From the NCBI RefSeq assembly GCF_035046485.1, contig NC_085138.1, positions 7,005,409-7,069,408 on the forward strand: 64,000 nt of DNA. The letters run 5' to 3'. This stretch comes from Aedes albopictus. Taxonomy: Eukaryota > Arthropoda > Insecta > Diptera > Culicidae. How positions within the stretch are numbered: position 1 is the first letter of the stretch; the number at the start of each line of letters is the position of its first letter. Under the pieces are notes generated by a model. The model did no database searches, was not told the DNA's origin, and worked only from the letters and a program-made list of their open reading frames with translations. A program made the position numbers and the translations under genes. This document shows, piece after piece, positions 34,455 to 44,609 of this stretch.

Positions 34455-35434
34455 AAGTTCTTCACGCTCACTGCAAAATCCACTAGTGTCTCCAACTTGT
34501 CTTCCCTCGGGGCTGGCAAAGCATTGATTTTGGTCACAAGCGATTGTACAATGGCTTCTGGCTGCCCGAACATCATCTTCAGGGTACCTATTACTCCAGG
34601 CACGTTTGCTGGGTGCATTAGTTGACTTTTCACTGCTTCATATGCCCGGCCTTTCAGACTCCTTTGCAATTGTATGATGTTTTCGTCATTCGTGAATCCG
34701 CACATTGATGTGGTACTGTTGAATGACGACAGAAAAATCGGCCAATCCTCTGGATTTCCTGAGAAGGAAGGCATATCTTTAGAGATGGCCTGACGCGCAG
34801 CCAACTGCGCACGGGTAGGCCCATGTCGAACATTTTGACGGCGTGATGAAGGATTCTGGCTTACAGACGAAGCTCCGTCGTAGTCTGGTGCAATCGCATG
34901 GAATCTGGACGACCGAAAAAGGGAACCATCTTCGGGGTTGGGCATGGGTATGGGGCGTCTACTGTTTCTGATGTTGACAGGGTTGGCCAACACAACAGAT
35001 TGTCTACTTGTAACCTGGGAGCCCCTGACCGCGATTGAACGGTTTGGTGTTGAACATTCACGAGGAGAGAAATTGTCGGGGGGTGGTTCAACAAACGACT
35101 CGCTTCGACCGCACTCGTTTACGTCCTCGACCCAGGCATTCACACGGCCCAGTCCTTCCTCCGCTGATGTCATGTCCGACTGGTTTGTCATCTGCTTCAA
35201 GATGTCATACTTCTTGTTCAGGTAGCTACGCAGCTTTTCCGCTTCCAACTGCTCCAGCGCTCGCTCCTCCTCCAACTTTTGAAGCTCGAGTTTCAGTATC
35301 GAACTTCTAGAAGAACCGTGAGAAACTAGTGTGTTGCGGATGAGGGTGGAAGAGATCGTACCGACTCTTACAGCAGACACATATTTAATTTGGTCAGCTA
35401 AAAAGCTAAAATAGGCACATTTATTAAAAACCAT
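34379..35434 (-). CDS. BEL gag region (frame broken at C-terminus)
   Basis: The 351-codon frame contains a coiled-coil-like stretch (KLELQKLEEERALEQLEAEK) near residues 48-67. MPSFSGNPEDWPIFLSSFNS follows, near residue 222, then LQRSLKGRAYEAVKSQL, which fits the gag-like domain found in BEL elements (DUF1759 type). The frame ends in nonsense residues after ATVDACGL, where a one-base shift near 34430 moves the reading into the pol frame. Its 5' end is uncertain: the first 30 residues read like non-coding sequence, and no LTR or primer site is visible upstream. Confidence 0.8.
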   Translation of the reverse strand: MVFNKCAYFSFLADQIKYVSAVRVGTISSTLIRNTLVSHGSSRSSILKLELQKLEEERALEQLEAEKLRSYLNKKYDILKQMTNQSDMTSAEEGLGRVNAWVEDVNECGRSESFVEPPPDNFSPRECSTPNRSIAVRGSQVTSRQSVVLANPVNIRNSRRPIPMPNPEDGSLFRSSRFHAIAPDYDGASSVSQNPSSRRQNVRHGPTRAQLAARQAISKDMPSFSGNPEDWPIFLSSFNSTTSMCGFTNDENIIQLQRSLKGRAYEAVKSQLMHPANVPGVIGTLKMMFGQPEAIVQSLVTKINALPAPREDKLETLVDFAVSVKNFCATVDACGLEDHSCSNWWPSSRQL

Positions 35435-35640
35435 TCAATATACACATACATTTATGTACTTACTAATTCGGTAACCTAGCTGGGCAGACAAATGCTGCCA
35501 TCCTCTTCGAAATACATCTCCGCACTGGTTTTACAAATAAGCTCATAACAGCATTGTTCTACGTCTATCTTTACAATTGCTGGGGTATTCGCAGGGGTGC
35601 TCAAATTACTTTAGTGTTCAAATTAATCGCACTCTGTTCT
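35435..35640. other. Truncated 5' side of the BEL element
   Basis: No LTR, primer-binding site or match to 29591-29819 is seen here, which indicates that the element lost its 5' end before or during insertion. Confidence 0.4.
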
Positions 35641-36349
35641 GCGCAACACAAAGAGATAGTAGCTTTTATGTATTTGATGCAATTGCATTTTCATGTATAA
35701 CTAACTTGTGTAACCAAATATGATCATAAATAATCTGTTGACAGACGGCTGAGAAATGTATTATGATACATTTTATCAAAAATCTCTCAAAAGCGTAAAT
35801 TTCATTACTCCTTAGTACTCGTGGAAAGATATCTCGGAAACAAAATGTCCAAACGGCATGAAATTCAATAGCATACTACTAGAATGCTGTAGCTTTCATT
35901 TGATGCTGAGAGAACTCAAATCGATTGACACACGGCTGATTCATTTATTATGAAGCATTTTGTCAAAGACCTCTTAAAAAGTTAAGTTGTATTACTCCAA
36001 AGTACTCCCCGAAAGATATCTCGGTTACAAAATGTCCAATCGGAATGAAATTCAAAAGCGATCTTCTAGGATGCTTTCGTTTCGGGCCTTAAGAACCCGA
36101 ATCGGTTGATAGACGGCTGAGAAATTTATGGTGATACACTTTGTCAAAAATATCTAAAATAATTAAGTTGTACTACTCCCTAGCACTCTTTGAAAGATAT
36201 CTCGGTAACCGAACGTCCAATCAAAAAAAAAAATTCAATAGCGTTCTACTAGGATGTAGTAGCTTTCATTTGCTTCCAAGAGAACTCAAATCGGTCAACA
36301 GACGGCTGAGAACCGTGAGTGACATTTTTTTGTAACATACATACACACA

Positions 36350-36447
<98 letters not shown>

Positions 36448-36575
36448 GACATTTGCTCAATTCGTCGAGCTGAGTTGATTGGTATATGTGACTCGGCCCT
36501 GCGGGCCTCGGATCGAAAGTCGGTTTTCCAAGCGGTATTTATACCCTTCTTATGGGTGTAAGAAGGGTAAAAACA
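35641..36575 (+). repeat. Tandem array of about 183-bp units ending in (CA)n, right copy
   Basis: The plan matches 27781-28690: GATATCTCGG markers at about 35829, 36016 and 36197, then a long CA microsatellite, then ACAGACATTTGCTCAATTCG, the GGCCCTGCGGGCC palindrome and TGTAAGAAGGGTAAAA. Orientation is the same as in the left copy. Frames at 36141-36561 are translations of the units or of the CA run. Confidence 0.8.
36341..36443. repeat. (CA)n microsatellite, about 50 units
   Basis: An almost pure CA run with one CATA interruption near the start. It is twice as long as the corresponding run at 28509-28561. Confidence 0.95.
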
Positions 36576-36909
36576 AATAAGAACTATAAACTAATCATTT
36601 TTTAAAATTTCAAAACTAAATAATTGTTTTAAAACAATTTTGAACGTTCAATAATTTTTGAAAACGAATTTCAAGCAACAATTTAAAGGCCAATTTGCTT
36701 CCAAGAGGCTTTGAGAATCGTCATAAAATCCTGATGATTTCAATTTGGCTTTATTATGTTTTTTATAACCTCATCGAATCTATTTGACCTAAAAACGCTA
36801 TTTGTGATACCCAAGTAACATTTTATATTCATATAGACAAGAAGAGGTTATTAGAACCATCATAAAACCAGAATAAAAGGTATAAGGTTTTATGACGGTT
36901 TTAAAAACC
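36576..36909. other. No gene; CCCAAGTAACA-type element fragment
   Basis: At 36811 CCCAAGTAACATTTTATATT resembles the ends of the hairpin MITE at 1464-1630. Inverted CATAAAACC / GGTTTTATG words (36862 and 36886) suggest a small decayed hairpin. Confidence 0.35.
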
Positions 36910-38216
36910 GCTACCATCAGGTATTAGAAGGCCGGCTCCAGTGGCACGTTATCCTCCATTTGGGACATTTGTGCCATCGCCATACAGATAAGCCTATTTC
37001 CTCATTTACCTGAGGGAGAATGGGACAAGGGATGGGAATCAGGAAAGGTGATGAAATAGGAAGGGGTACCCTAGAAGAGGGAATGAACGCATAAGCGCAA
37101 CGAGAGCTTATAACCCATACCACAACAGGTTTAATCAGTGCCCTGAAAAGGACACTGTGAAACGCATAAGCGTAAAGAGAGCCTGTAGCTCATTGGAGGT
37201 AGCTTGTGACGTCATGCGACTTTAAAAATGACATTGAATAGCACGTCATCGAAAGCATCCTCAATATTCAAGAAATCACCCAAGCAAAAACTACGTTTGA
37301 GCGAGTACTTTCTTGAGATCGTATACAACTTTGCGTAAAAGAGTCACTGTGGACATCCCAAGTTGGGAGGCATGTGGGTTCACATAAATAGGCATGTTAG
37401 TCAGACGAACATCACAGATGTGATAATCGACAATGCGTTTCAAGCATTTCAGAAAGAACGAGGTAACCAGATAAATCTGGAACTCATTCCTTCTTTATAC
37501 AACGCACTCACCCGTTCGGGATAAAACTATGGAGTAATTTCATGCCATGCAAATACTCAATAGAAAATTACAAGAGTTCAAAACATGTTTGAAATACTCA
37601 AATCCCTCTGGAGCAAAATAGGACAAACCCCCATTTGCTCCTGGAGATTTGAAGTAAGCAGAACTTTTTAGTGCCCACTAAGTCGATTCTATAGCTACAA
37701 TTATCGGGCGGAAGCTAGAGATTCGTAACTATACAAAAGACTGGTTTATCCGAAGTTATTTTGAACTTGGACAGATCAGAGTTCCATTCAGGAATATCTC
37801 TTGCGGTCCGCACAGACCGCAGAGGACAAGCTTCTTTCAAAGCAATAGTTATGGTATACCACATTGGAGGGCGTTGTAGTAACAAAACCACAATAAAACT
37901 CTCTTGGAGTAGCAATGGAAGCGAGTTATCCATAAAATGTGGTCGCAACCAATTAGTACAGGTTCCCCAGTTTGTTGAGCAGAGACGCCTGAATACGCAA
38001 AGTTTGCGAAGGAACATTCAAAAGTGCAAAGAAGGTCAAATGGAGACTCCTCATCTGACACATGCCAATCAGTCAACTCAGGACAAATTCTGCTCATGCA
38101 GAGTTGGTTTAGGTGAAATTCTTTGTTAAGTAACTGTACTACCTAAGCAATCCATCAAACTGAAGTATCTCAAATTAATGTTTGAGCTACTTCAGATGAT
38201 GTAATTATAATTACTA
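36910..38216 (-). pseudogene. LOA-type LINE, 3' part with internal deletions
   Basis: Read on the minus strand, 38216-37750 matches the endonuclease of the plus-strand LOA copy at 62160-62910 (LTDWHVSDEES against LTNWHVSDDKS; KEACPLRSV against EEACPLRSV). After a deletion near 37740, 37740-37200 matches the reverse transcriptase start (the plus-strand copy's 63255-63760). After a second loss, 37140-36910 looks like a LINE 3' UTR ending CCACTGGAGCCGGCCTT. Frames are broken throughout. The right end stops exactly where the foldback element begins. Confidence 0.75.
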
Positions 38217-41200
38217 GTCGACAAAATTGAAACTTTTTTCACGCACTTTGACCATTTGTTCCATTTCTAATGGAATTTGGCCCGCTGATTTCAAATCTGA
38301 CTTCAGAATTCCTGTAACACGTACAGTTTTTGAGAAAAATAGGATTTTATTCACAAAATTTTATATGTCATAGAAAATAAAATATTGGTATTTTAATTTT
38401 AAATTTTTCATCTGCTCATTGTAACTAATATTTATATTCAATGGATTTTAATCCACTGATTCTTAAACTGACCTAAGAATTTCAGTAACACGTAATTTTT
38501 TTGAGAAAAATAGGGGTTTATTCACAAAATTTCATATTTTCATACAAAACAAAATCTTGTCTTTATAATTTTGAATTTTTCATCTGCTCATCATGATCAA
38601 TAGTTATACTCAATAAATTTGGATCCACTGATTCAGAATCTAACCTAAGAATTTCAATAACATGTAAAATTTTGATAAAATAAGGATTTATTCACCATAT
38701 TTCATATTTTCATAGAAAATAAAATATTGACTTTATAATTATATTTTATTTCATCTGCTGATCATAATCAATTTTGATTTTCAATAGATTTTTATCCACT
38801 GATTCAGAATCTGAACAAAGAATTTCAGTAACTCGTGAATTTTTTGAGAAAATACTGTTTTGTTCACAAAATTTCATATTTTCATAGAAAATAAACTATT
38901 GTCTTTATAATTTTCATTTTTTTATCTGCTCATCTTAGGCAATATTAATATTTATTAGATTTTTATATACTGACTTAGAATCTTACCTAAGACTTTCTGT
39001 AACCCGTAAAATTGTTGGGAAAAATAGGGTTTTGTTCACAAAAGTTCTTATTTTCATAGAAAATAAACTATTGTCATTAATTTTTTTTTATCTGCCAATC
39101 ATAACCAATATTTCAGTAACACGTAACTTTTTTGAGAAAAATGGGTTTTTTCACAGAATTTTATATTTTAATAGAAAATAAACTATCGTCTTTTTATTTA
39201 AATTTTTTTATCTGCTCTTCTTAACCAATATTTATATTTATTAGATTTTTATATACTGACTTTTATATGCTACTGATTTTTATATTCGACCTAAGAATTT
39301 CTGTAACACGTAAAGTTTTTTGAGAAAATAGGGTTTTATGCATCATATTTCATATTTTCATGGAAAATAAAATATTGTCTTTATAATTTTATTTTATTTT
39401 ATCTGCTGATCATAACCAATATTTATTTTCAATAGATTTTGTTCCACTGATTCAGAATATGAACAAAGAATTTCAGTAACACGTGATTTTTTGAGAAAAT
39501 AGGGTTTTATTAACCATATTTCAAAAAACTAATCATCTTAATTTTATTTATCGTATCTGCCAATCATAACCAATATTTTTATTCAGTTGATTTTGATCCA
39601 CTGATTCAAAATCTAACCTAAGAGTTTCAGTAACTCGTAAAATTTTTGAGAGAAATGTTGTTTTTTCACAAAATTTCATATTTATAAAGAAAGTAAACTA
39701 TTGTCATTATAGTTTTATTTTTTTAATCTGCTCTTCTTAACCAATATTTATATTTATTACATTTTCAAAATTCTGACTCGAAATCTGACCTAAGATTTTC
39801 TGTAACACGTAATTTTTTTGAGAAAAATAGGGATTTATTCACAAAAATTAATATTTTCATACAAAACAAAATCTTGTCTTTATAATTTTGAATTTTCATC
39901 TGCTCATCATAACCAATAGTTACATTCAATAGATTTTGATCCACTGATATAGGATCTGACCAAAGAATTTCAGTAACACGTAAAATTTTTGAGAAAATAT
40001 GGTTTTCCATGGAAAATAAAATATTGTCTTTTTAATTTTACTTCATTTTATCTGCTGATCGTAACCAATATTTATTTTTAATATATTTTATTCCTCTGAT
40101 TCAGAATCTTAACAAAAAATTTCAGTAACAAGTGAAATTTTTTAAAAAAATGTAGTTTTATTCATGAAATCCATATTTTCGTAGGAAATAAACTATTGTC
40201 TTTATAATTTTAATTTTTTTATCTGCTCATCTTAATCAATATTTATAGGTATTTAATAGATTGTCATCCACCGATTCGGAAACTAACCTTAGAACTTCTG
40301 TAACACGTGAGATTTTGTGAAATAAAATAATGATTTTATAATTTTAAATTTTTAATCTGCTCATCATAACTAATATCTATATTCAAAAGATTTTGATCCA
40401 CTGCAGTGGATCAGTGCACTGATTCAAAATCTGACCTAAGAATTTCAGTAACACGTACAGGTTTTGAGAACAATGGGGTTTTATTTACAAAATTTCTACT
40501 CATCTTAACCAATATTTATACTCAATAGATTTTGGTCCACTGATTCGGAAACTGACCTAAGAATTTCTGTAACATTTGAATTTTTTGAGAAAAATAGGGT
40601 TTTATTCACAAAATTCAGTATTTTCATAGAAAAAATATTACTTTTGTTTTAATTTATGGTCCTCTCATCAAAACAAATATTTGTATGTAATAAATTTCAA
40701 TCTGCTTATTCGAAATCTAACCTCAGAATTTCTGTACCATGTTCAGTTTTCTGTATGAGAACCCACTTTTTATTTGAATGGCGCGAAAGATTTCTCAAAC
40801 TCCCCTCCTTCCATAAACCCCTACGGCATTAATGGACAGCTTTTTACTAGATCGTAATAGATTGTATTTAATGTATCCACTTATTCCTTATTCTTACCTA
40901 ACACATTCATTTTTTTAAGTTGGGTTTTATCAACAAAATTTCACATTCTAGTGAAAAATTTTTTTTTTTCCATAAATTCATTTTTGTCATGTAAAAATGT
41001 GTTTCACCTGTTTTTCACAAAAACTGTACGTTTTACAGAGTTTCTGAGCAATAAATCTAAATATTTTATATGAATTTTTGTTTCTTTGAGCAGCAGATTT
41101 TAAAAAATAAAGACAATATTTTATTTTCAATGACCATATGTGATGTTGTAAATATAATTCTATTTTTCTCAAAATCTGTACGTGCTACAGAAATTATACG

Positions 41201-41376
41201 GTATGATAAGAATTCAGCGAATTGTCCTTATGTATTTGTACCGCGCTAATTCGTGAACTCAGTCCAAAAACTGTACGTGGTACACAAAATCTTAGGTCAG
41301 ATTCCGAATCAGTTGATCAAAATCGTTTGAATATAAATATTGGTTATGGTTAGTAGATAAAAAAAAATGATATTAA

Positions 41377-41503
41377 GGGTCTGTTCCAATTGGCGAATTA
41401 AAATTAATGTTCACTCAAATTTGACAGTTCTCCTAAGGAAATAATTATTGAACTGTCAAGTTTAAGTGAAAATTAATTTTAATTCTCCAATTGGAACAGA
41501 CCC
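41377..41503. mobile_element. PIF/Harbinger-type MITE in the foldback arm
   Basis: The left end GGGTCTGTTCCAATTGGCGA and the next 35 bp are inverted at the right end (AATTCTCCAATTGGAACAGACCC). TAA flanks both ends (41374-41376 and 41504-41506). A 3-bp TWA duplication with GGG-type termini is characteristic of PIF/Harbinger elements. Confidence 0.8.
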
Positions 41504-42039
41504 TAACAACACAGTATTTTATTTTTTTGGAAATATAAAATTTAGCGAGTTAAACCCCATTTTTCTCAAAAATTGAACGTGTTACAAAAATTCTTAGGTT
41601 AGTTTCCGAATCAGTAAATAAAAATGTATTGAATATAAATATTGTTTAAGATTAGCAGATAAAAATTTTAAAGACAATAGTTTATTTTCTATGAAATTTT
41701 AAAAATAAAATTCCATTTTTCTCAAAAATTGTACGTGTTACACAAATTCTTAAGTCACATTCTGAATCAGTTATTTAAAATTATAAAGACAAGATTTTAT
41801 TTTCTATGAAAATATGAAATTTTGTGAATAAAACCCTATTTCTCTTAAAAAGTTTACGCGTTACACAAATTCTTATGTCAGATTACGAATCAGTGACTCA
41901 AAAACCATTAAATATAAATATTGTTCATGATGAACAGATAATAAAAAAAAATATAAAGAAAATATTTCATTTTTTATGAAAATTTGTGAATCATACCCAA
42001 TTTTTCTCAAAAAAAAAATACGTTTTACTCAAATTCTTA

Positions 42040-42280
42040 CACAATTAGAAAAAAACACCGACTTCGGTAGTTTTTTACCGAAATCTCAACCGTTAAGTTT
42101 GTTTTACAGGAAAAAATCGGTAAAGGTAGCAACTTTTACCGAAGTTCGTTAGAGTTTGACAGATAAACGATAACATTTTACCGAAATTTGTTATTTTTTT
42201 ACAGAATTTCTTTAAAAATCCATTACCGAACGCTCAGCGGTTGAGATTTCGGTAAAAATTACCGAACGCGATTAGCTGTG
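42040..42280. mobile_element. TA-flanked MITE in the foldback arm
   Basis: The termini CACAATTAG and (inverted) CACAGCTAATCGCG are followed on both sides by TTCGGTA-rich sequence and TTTACCGAAATCTCAACCG. TA lies outside each end (42038-42039 and 42281-42282). The array unit resumes across the site (AAATTCT, TA, TGTCAGATTACG), as in the neighbouring unit at 41870. Confidence 0.75.
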
Positions 42281-43047
42281 TATGTCAGATTACGAATCAA
42301 TGGATCAAAATCCATTAAAAGTAATTATTGTTTATGATGAGCAGAGAAAAATTTAAATTATAAAGACAATATTTCATTTTTTAAGAAAAAATGAAATTTT
42401 GTGAATAAAATCCTATTTCGTTCAAAAACTGTATGCGTTTCAGAATTCTGAAGTCAGATTCTGAATCAGTATACGAGAATCTATTGAATATGAATATTGG
42501 TTATGATGAGCAGATAAAAAAAAATAGAACTATAAAGACAATATTTTATTTTCTATGGAAATATAAAATTTTGCGAATAAAAAAGCCTTTTCTTAAAAAA
42601 AATACGTGCTACAGTAATTCTTAGGTCAGATTACGAATTAGTGGATCAAAATCTATGTAATAGAAAATATTGGTTAAGATGAATAGATAAAAACTTCAAA
42701 TTTAAAAAGACAATAATTTTATTTTTTCTGAAAATATGAAATTTTGTGAATAAAACCCCATTTTTCTCAAAAACTGTACGTGTTACTGAAATTCTAAGGT
42801 CAGATTCTAAATCAGTGGATCAAAATCTATCGAATATAAATATTTGTTGAGATGAGCAGATAAAAAAAATTATAATATAAAGACAATAGTTTATTTTTTA
42901 TGAAAATATGAAATTTTGTGAAAAAAAAAACCTATTTTTCTCAAAAACTGTACGTGTTACAGCAATTTCGAAGTCAGATTCGGAATCAGCGGGCCAAAAT
43001 CCATCAGAAATGGAACAAGTGGTCAAAGTGCGTGATCCACTGTCGAC

Positions 43048-43560
43048 CAGTGTTACCGTAGCAATGCTGCCAAATATCAACGAAAAGATGCTGAATACAA
43101 GAGCTTGCTTGAAGGCATCCATAAGGAAAGGTGGAAACATACTGTCAACGTTATTCTAATATATAGCATGCTCGAGGCATGACACTTCATTTATAATGAA
43201 AGAAGCTAAACTGGGTTCACATGAAGTAGAGCCACTTGGGCTACGCACGCTTTTTACGCTGAAAATTGATCTGAGGTTTCCTAGCCGTAGCCACTACCCA
43301 AACTAGACAGGATTACACACTTCACAATCACAGCACAAAAAGGAAATATCAACGAATTGGAATTCGTTCCAATTGTCAATTGGAAAACGCCAATTAGCCT
43401 GTGTATGCTGGCAAAATTCTTTTGTTCTTTGACTTTTACTGCGAGCTCTGTTTTGGTGCTGTCCTGCTCACTCTCACTGAAATTTTGAACACAGTGCTCG
43501 CAGTAAAAGTCAAAATCTCACAGCATGCAGAGACTAATGGCGCTAAAACGCATTAAGCGA
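43048..43560 (-). pseudogene. LOA-type LINE, 5' UTR and start of ORF2
   Basis: On the minus strand this matches the 5' UTR fragment at 55150-55310 (CTAGTTTGGGTAGTGGCTAC, then CTCAGATCAATTTTCAGC, which is the ORF2 start region). It also matches parts of 61440-61600 (GCCCAAGTGGC, GTGTCATGCCTCGAGC). With 36910-38216 it forms one decayed LOA copy split by the foldback element. A small hairpin element (43393-43538) sits in the UTR part. Confidence 0.6.
43393..43538. mobile_element. Small TIR element
   Basis: The termini ATTAGCCTGTGTATGCTG and (inverted) ATTAGTCTCTGCATGCTG are matched, and the 19-mer TTTGACTTTTACTGCGAGC (43430) is exactly inverted at 43496. The element is non-coding. Confidence 0.6.
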
Positions 43561-43737
43561 ACCTATTGGTAATCGTAGTAATCTATGAATTTGATTAGTA
43601 ATAAAGATCATTTTGTTCTATCACCTTCTACAAGCTAGACGTGTATTCATTAGGTTATGGGCCAGCGTCAAGCTCCATAGCAACGGAATCAACAAGTGAA
43701 AATTTTTTCAAAAGAAGATTCTTCAAGAAGTAAGAAA
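43561..43737 (+). repeat. Copia-type LTR end and primer-binding site
   Basis: AATAAAGATCATTTTGTTCT (a poly(A)-signal context) precedes CTAGACGTGTATTCATTA, then GGTTATGGGCCAGCGTC at about 43653. GGTTATGGGCC-type sites match the initiator-tRNA-Met primer used by copia elements. The LTR start is not identified. Confidence 0.55.
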
Positions 43738-44334
43738 ATGCATCGATCGGATCAAGTCGTAGACGGAAGCAATTCGGCGAACCAGCCCGGAAGAAGCGGT
43801 TTCAGCGGCGGATCAAGAGGTTTCGGAATGAGTGGCAGTATTTCCATGCCGATGGTGGAACGACTCAAGGGCCGGGAGAATTATTCGTCGTGGGCCTTTG
43901 CTACGAAGATGATGCTCATCAGGGAAGGTACCTGGGACACCGTGGAACGAGGGGATCAAGATCCGGCCGATGCGTCCTCGCTCAGGGCATTGGCCACCAT
44001 CTGCCTAAGCATCGAACCCGTAAATTACAGTTTGGTGCAGGCAGCAAAAACGGCCAAGGAAGCGTGGAATAACCTGAAGGCGGCTTTTCAAGACGATGGC
44101 ATGAGGAGACGAAGTGGGCTGCTGCGGAAGCTTACCACACGCAAAAAAATCCGTTCCGATATTCGTGCACGCTCAGTCAGCCGGGGACTACGAAAAACTG
44201 ATGGACTCTCAAGCCTGCTGTTATGCGATGACCCGGGCTCAACAGTCGAGACACGATTTTCACGAAATCCGGCCAATTTGTCTGTTTTGCGGATGGCATG
44301 GATATTATTGCAAGAACATTTGGAACGGTGGTAG
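43738..44334 (+). pseudogene. Copia-type gag relic
   Basis: From an ATG at 43738 the frame encodes MHRSDQVVDGSNS and a G/S-rich stretch. Then come MPMVERLKGRENYSSWAFAT, KMMLIREGTWDTVE, LATICLSIEPVNY and AKEAWNNLKAAFQDDG, followed by GLLRKL. This order (the LxGRENYxxW and AKEAWxxLKxxFxDxG motifs) is diagnostic of copia gag. After GLLRKL the frame no longer reads as gag. In another frame CLFCGWHGYYCKN (about 44270-44310) looks like a decayed zinc knuckle, so an internal deletion plus frameshift is likely. The frame extends in phase upstream to 43696 without an ATG. Confidence 0.8.
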
Positions 44335-44600
44335 ACCTGTGCACCCACCTTAAGCTTAGTTTCCTGCTCCCAAGTAGAGCGCTCAAGTAAAATTCCTCCT
44401 TTTTTCCATAAGTAATTTTGACATTTGTTCAACTGACAGCATTTTAACGAAACGATGCTGTAAGAAGGATGTGAAAGAAAAGGACACCAGGTTGTTTACG
44501 ATTTGGACTTGAAGAAATTTCGTTCGTCCTCAGGAAATGTTATTGAAATTGAAATGTACTTTTTCGCGCGCGTGTGGGGAAAATGATTTAATTTATAACT
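44335..44600. other. No gene seen
   Basis: This short spacer follows the copia relic. No protease, integrase or RT sequence continues from it. Confidence 0.4.
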
Positions 44601-44609
44601 TTTGGGTGG

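Larger units (their letters stand above)
29591..35434 (-). mobile_element. BEL/Pao LTR retrotransposon, 5'-truncated and frameshifted
   Basis: The gag, zinc-binding, aspartic protease, reverse transcriptase, RNase H and integrase modules follow in BEL order on the minus strand. No 5' LTR is found, and four frame breaks interrupt what in BEL elements is one polyprotein. Breaks lie near 34430 (gag to pol), at a T7 run (31110-31116), in a TG-rich word near 30610, and at a C8 run (30407-30414). Confidence 0.85.
38217..43047. mobile_element. 4.8 kb foldback element with 171-bp tandem units in inverted arms
   Basis: The left arm (about 38270-40740) holds some 15 diverged units with GTAACACGT markers at 38314, 38485, 38657, 38828 and 38999, a 171-bp spacing, and further units with indels. 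Each unit reads ATTTCAGTAACACGTAAAAT, TTTGAGAAAAATAGGGTTTT, ATCTGCTCATCATAACCAAT, GATTTTGATCCACTGATTCA. The right arm (about 40990-42990) holds about 10 units in inverse orientation. Each outer end has a unique cap, CACGCACTTTGACCA followed by TTGTTCCATTTCT and GGCCCGCTGATT, inverted at the other end. GTCGAC stands at both limits (38217-38222 and 43042-43047) and may be the target duplication. No ORF is credible. Confidence 0.85.

Noticed and set aside
29591..35640. Complete BEL element with two LTRs
   Set aside because: No copy of 29591-29819 is visible upstream of gag, so only one candidate LTR can be supported.
36249..36561. Cysteine-valine and histidine-threonine repeat proteins
   Set aside because: They are the CA microsatellite read in different frames.
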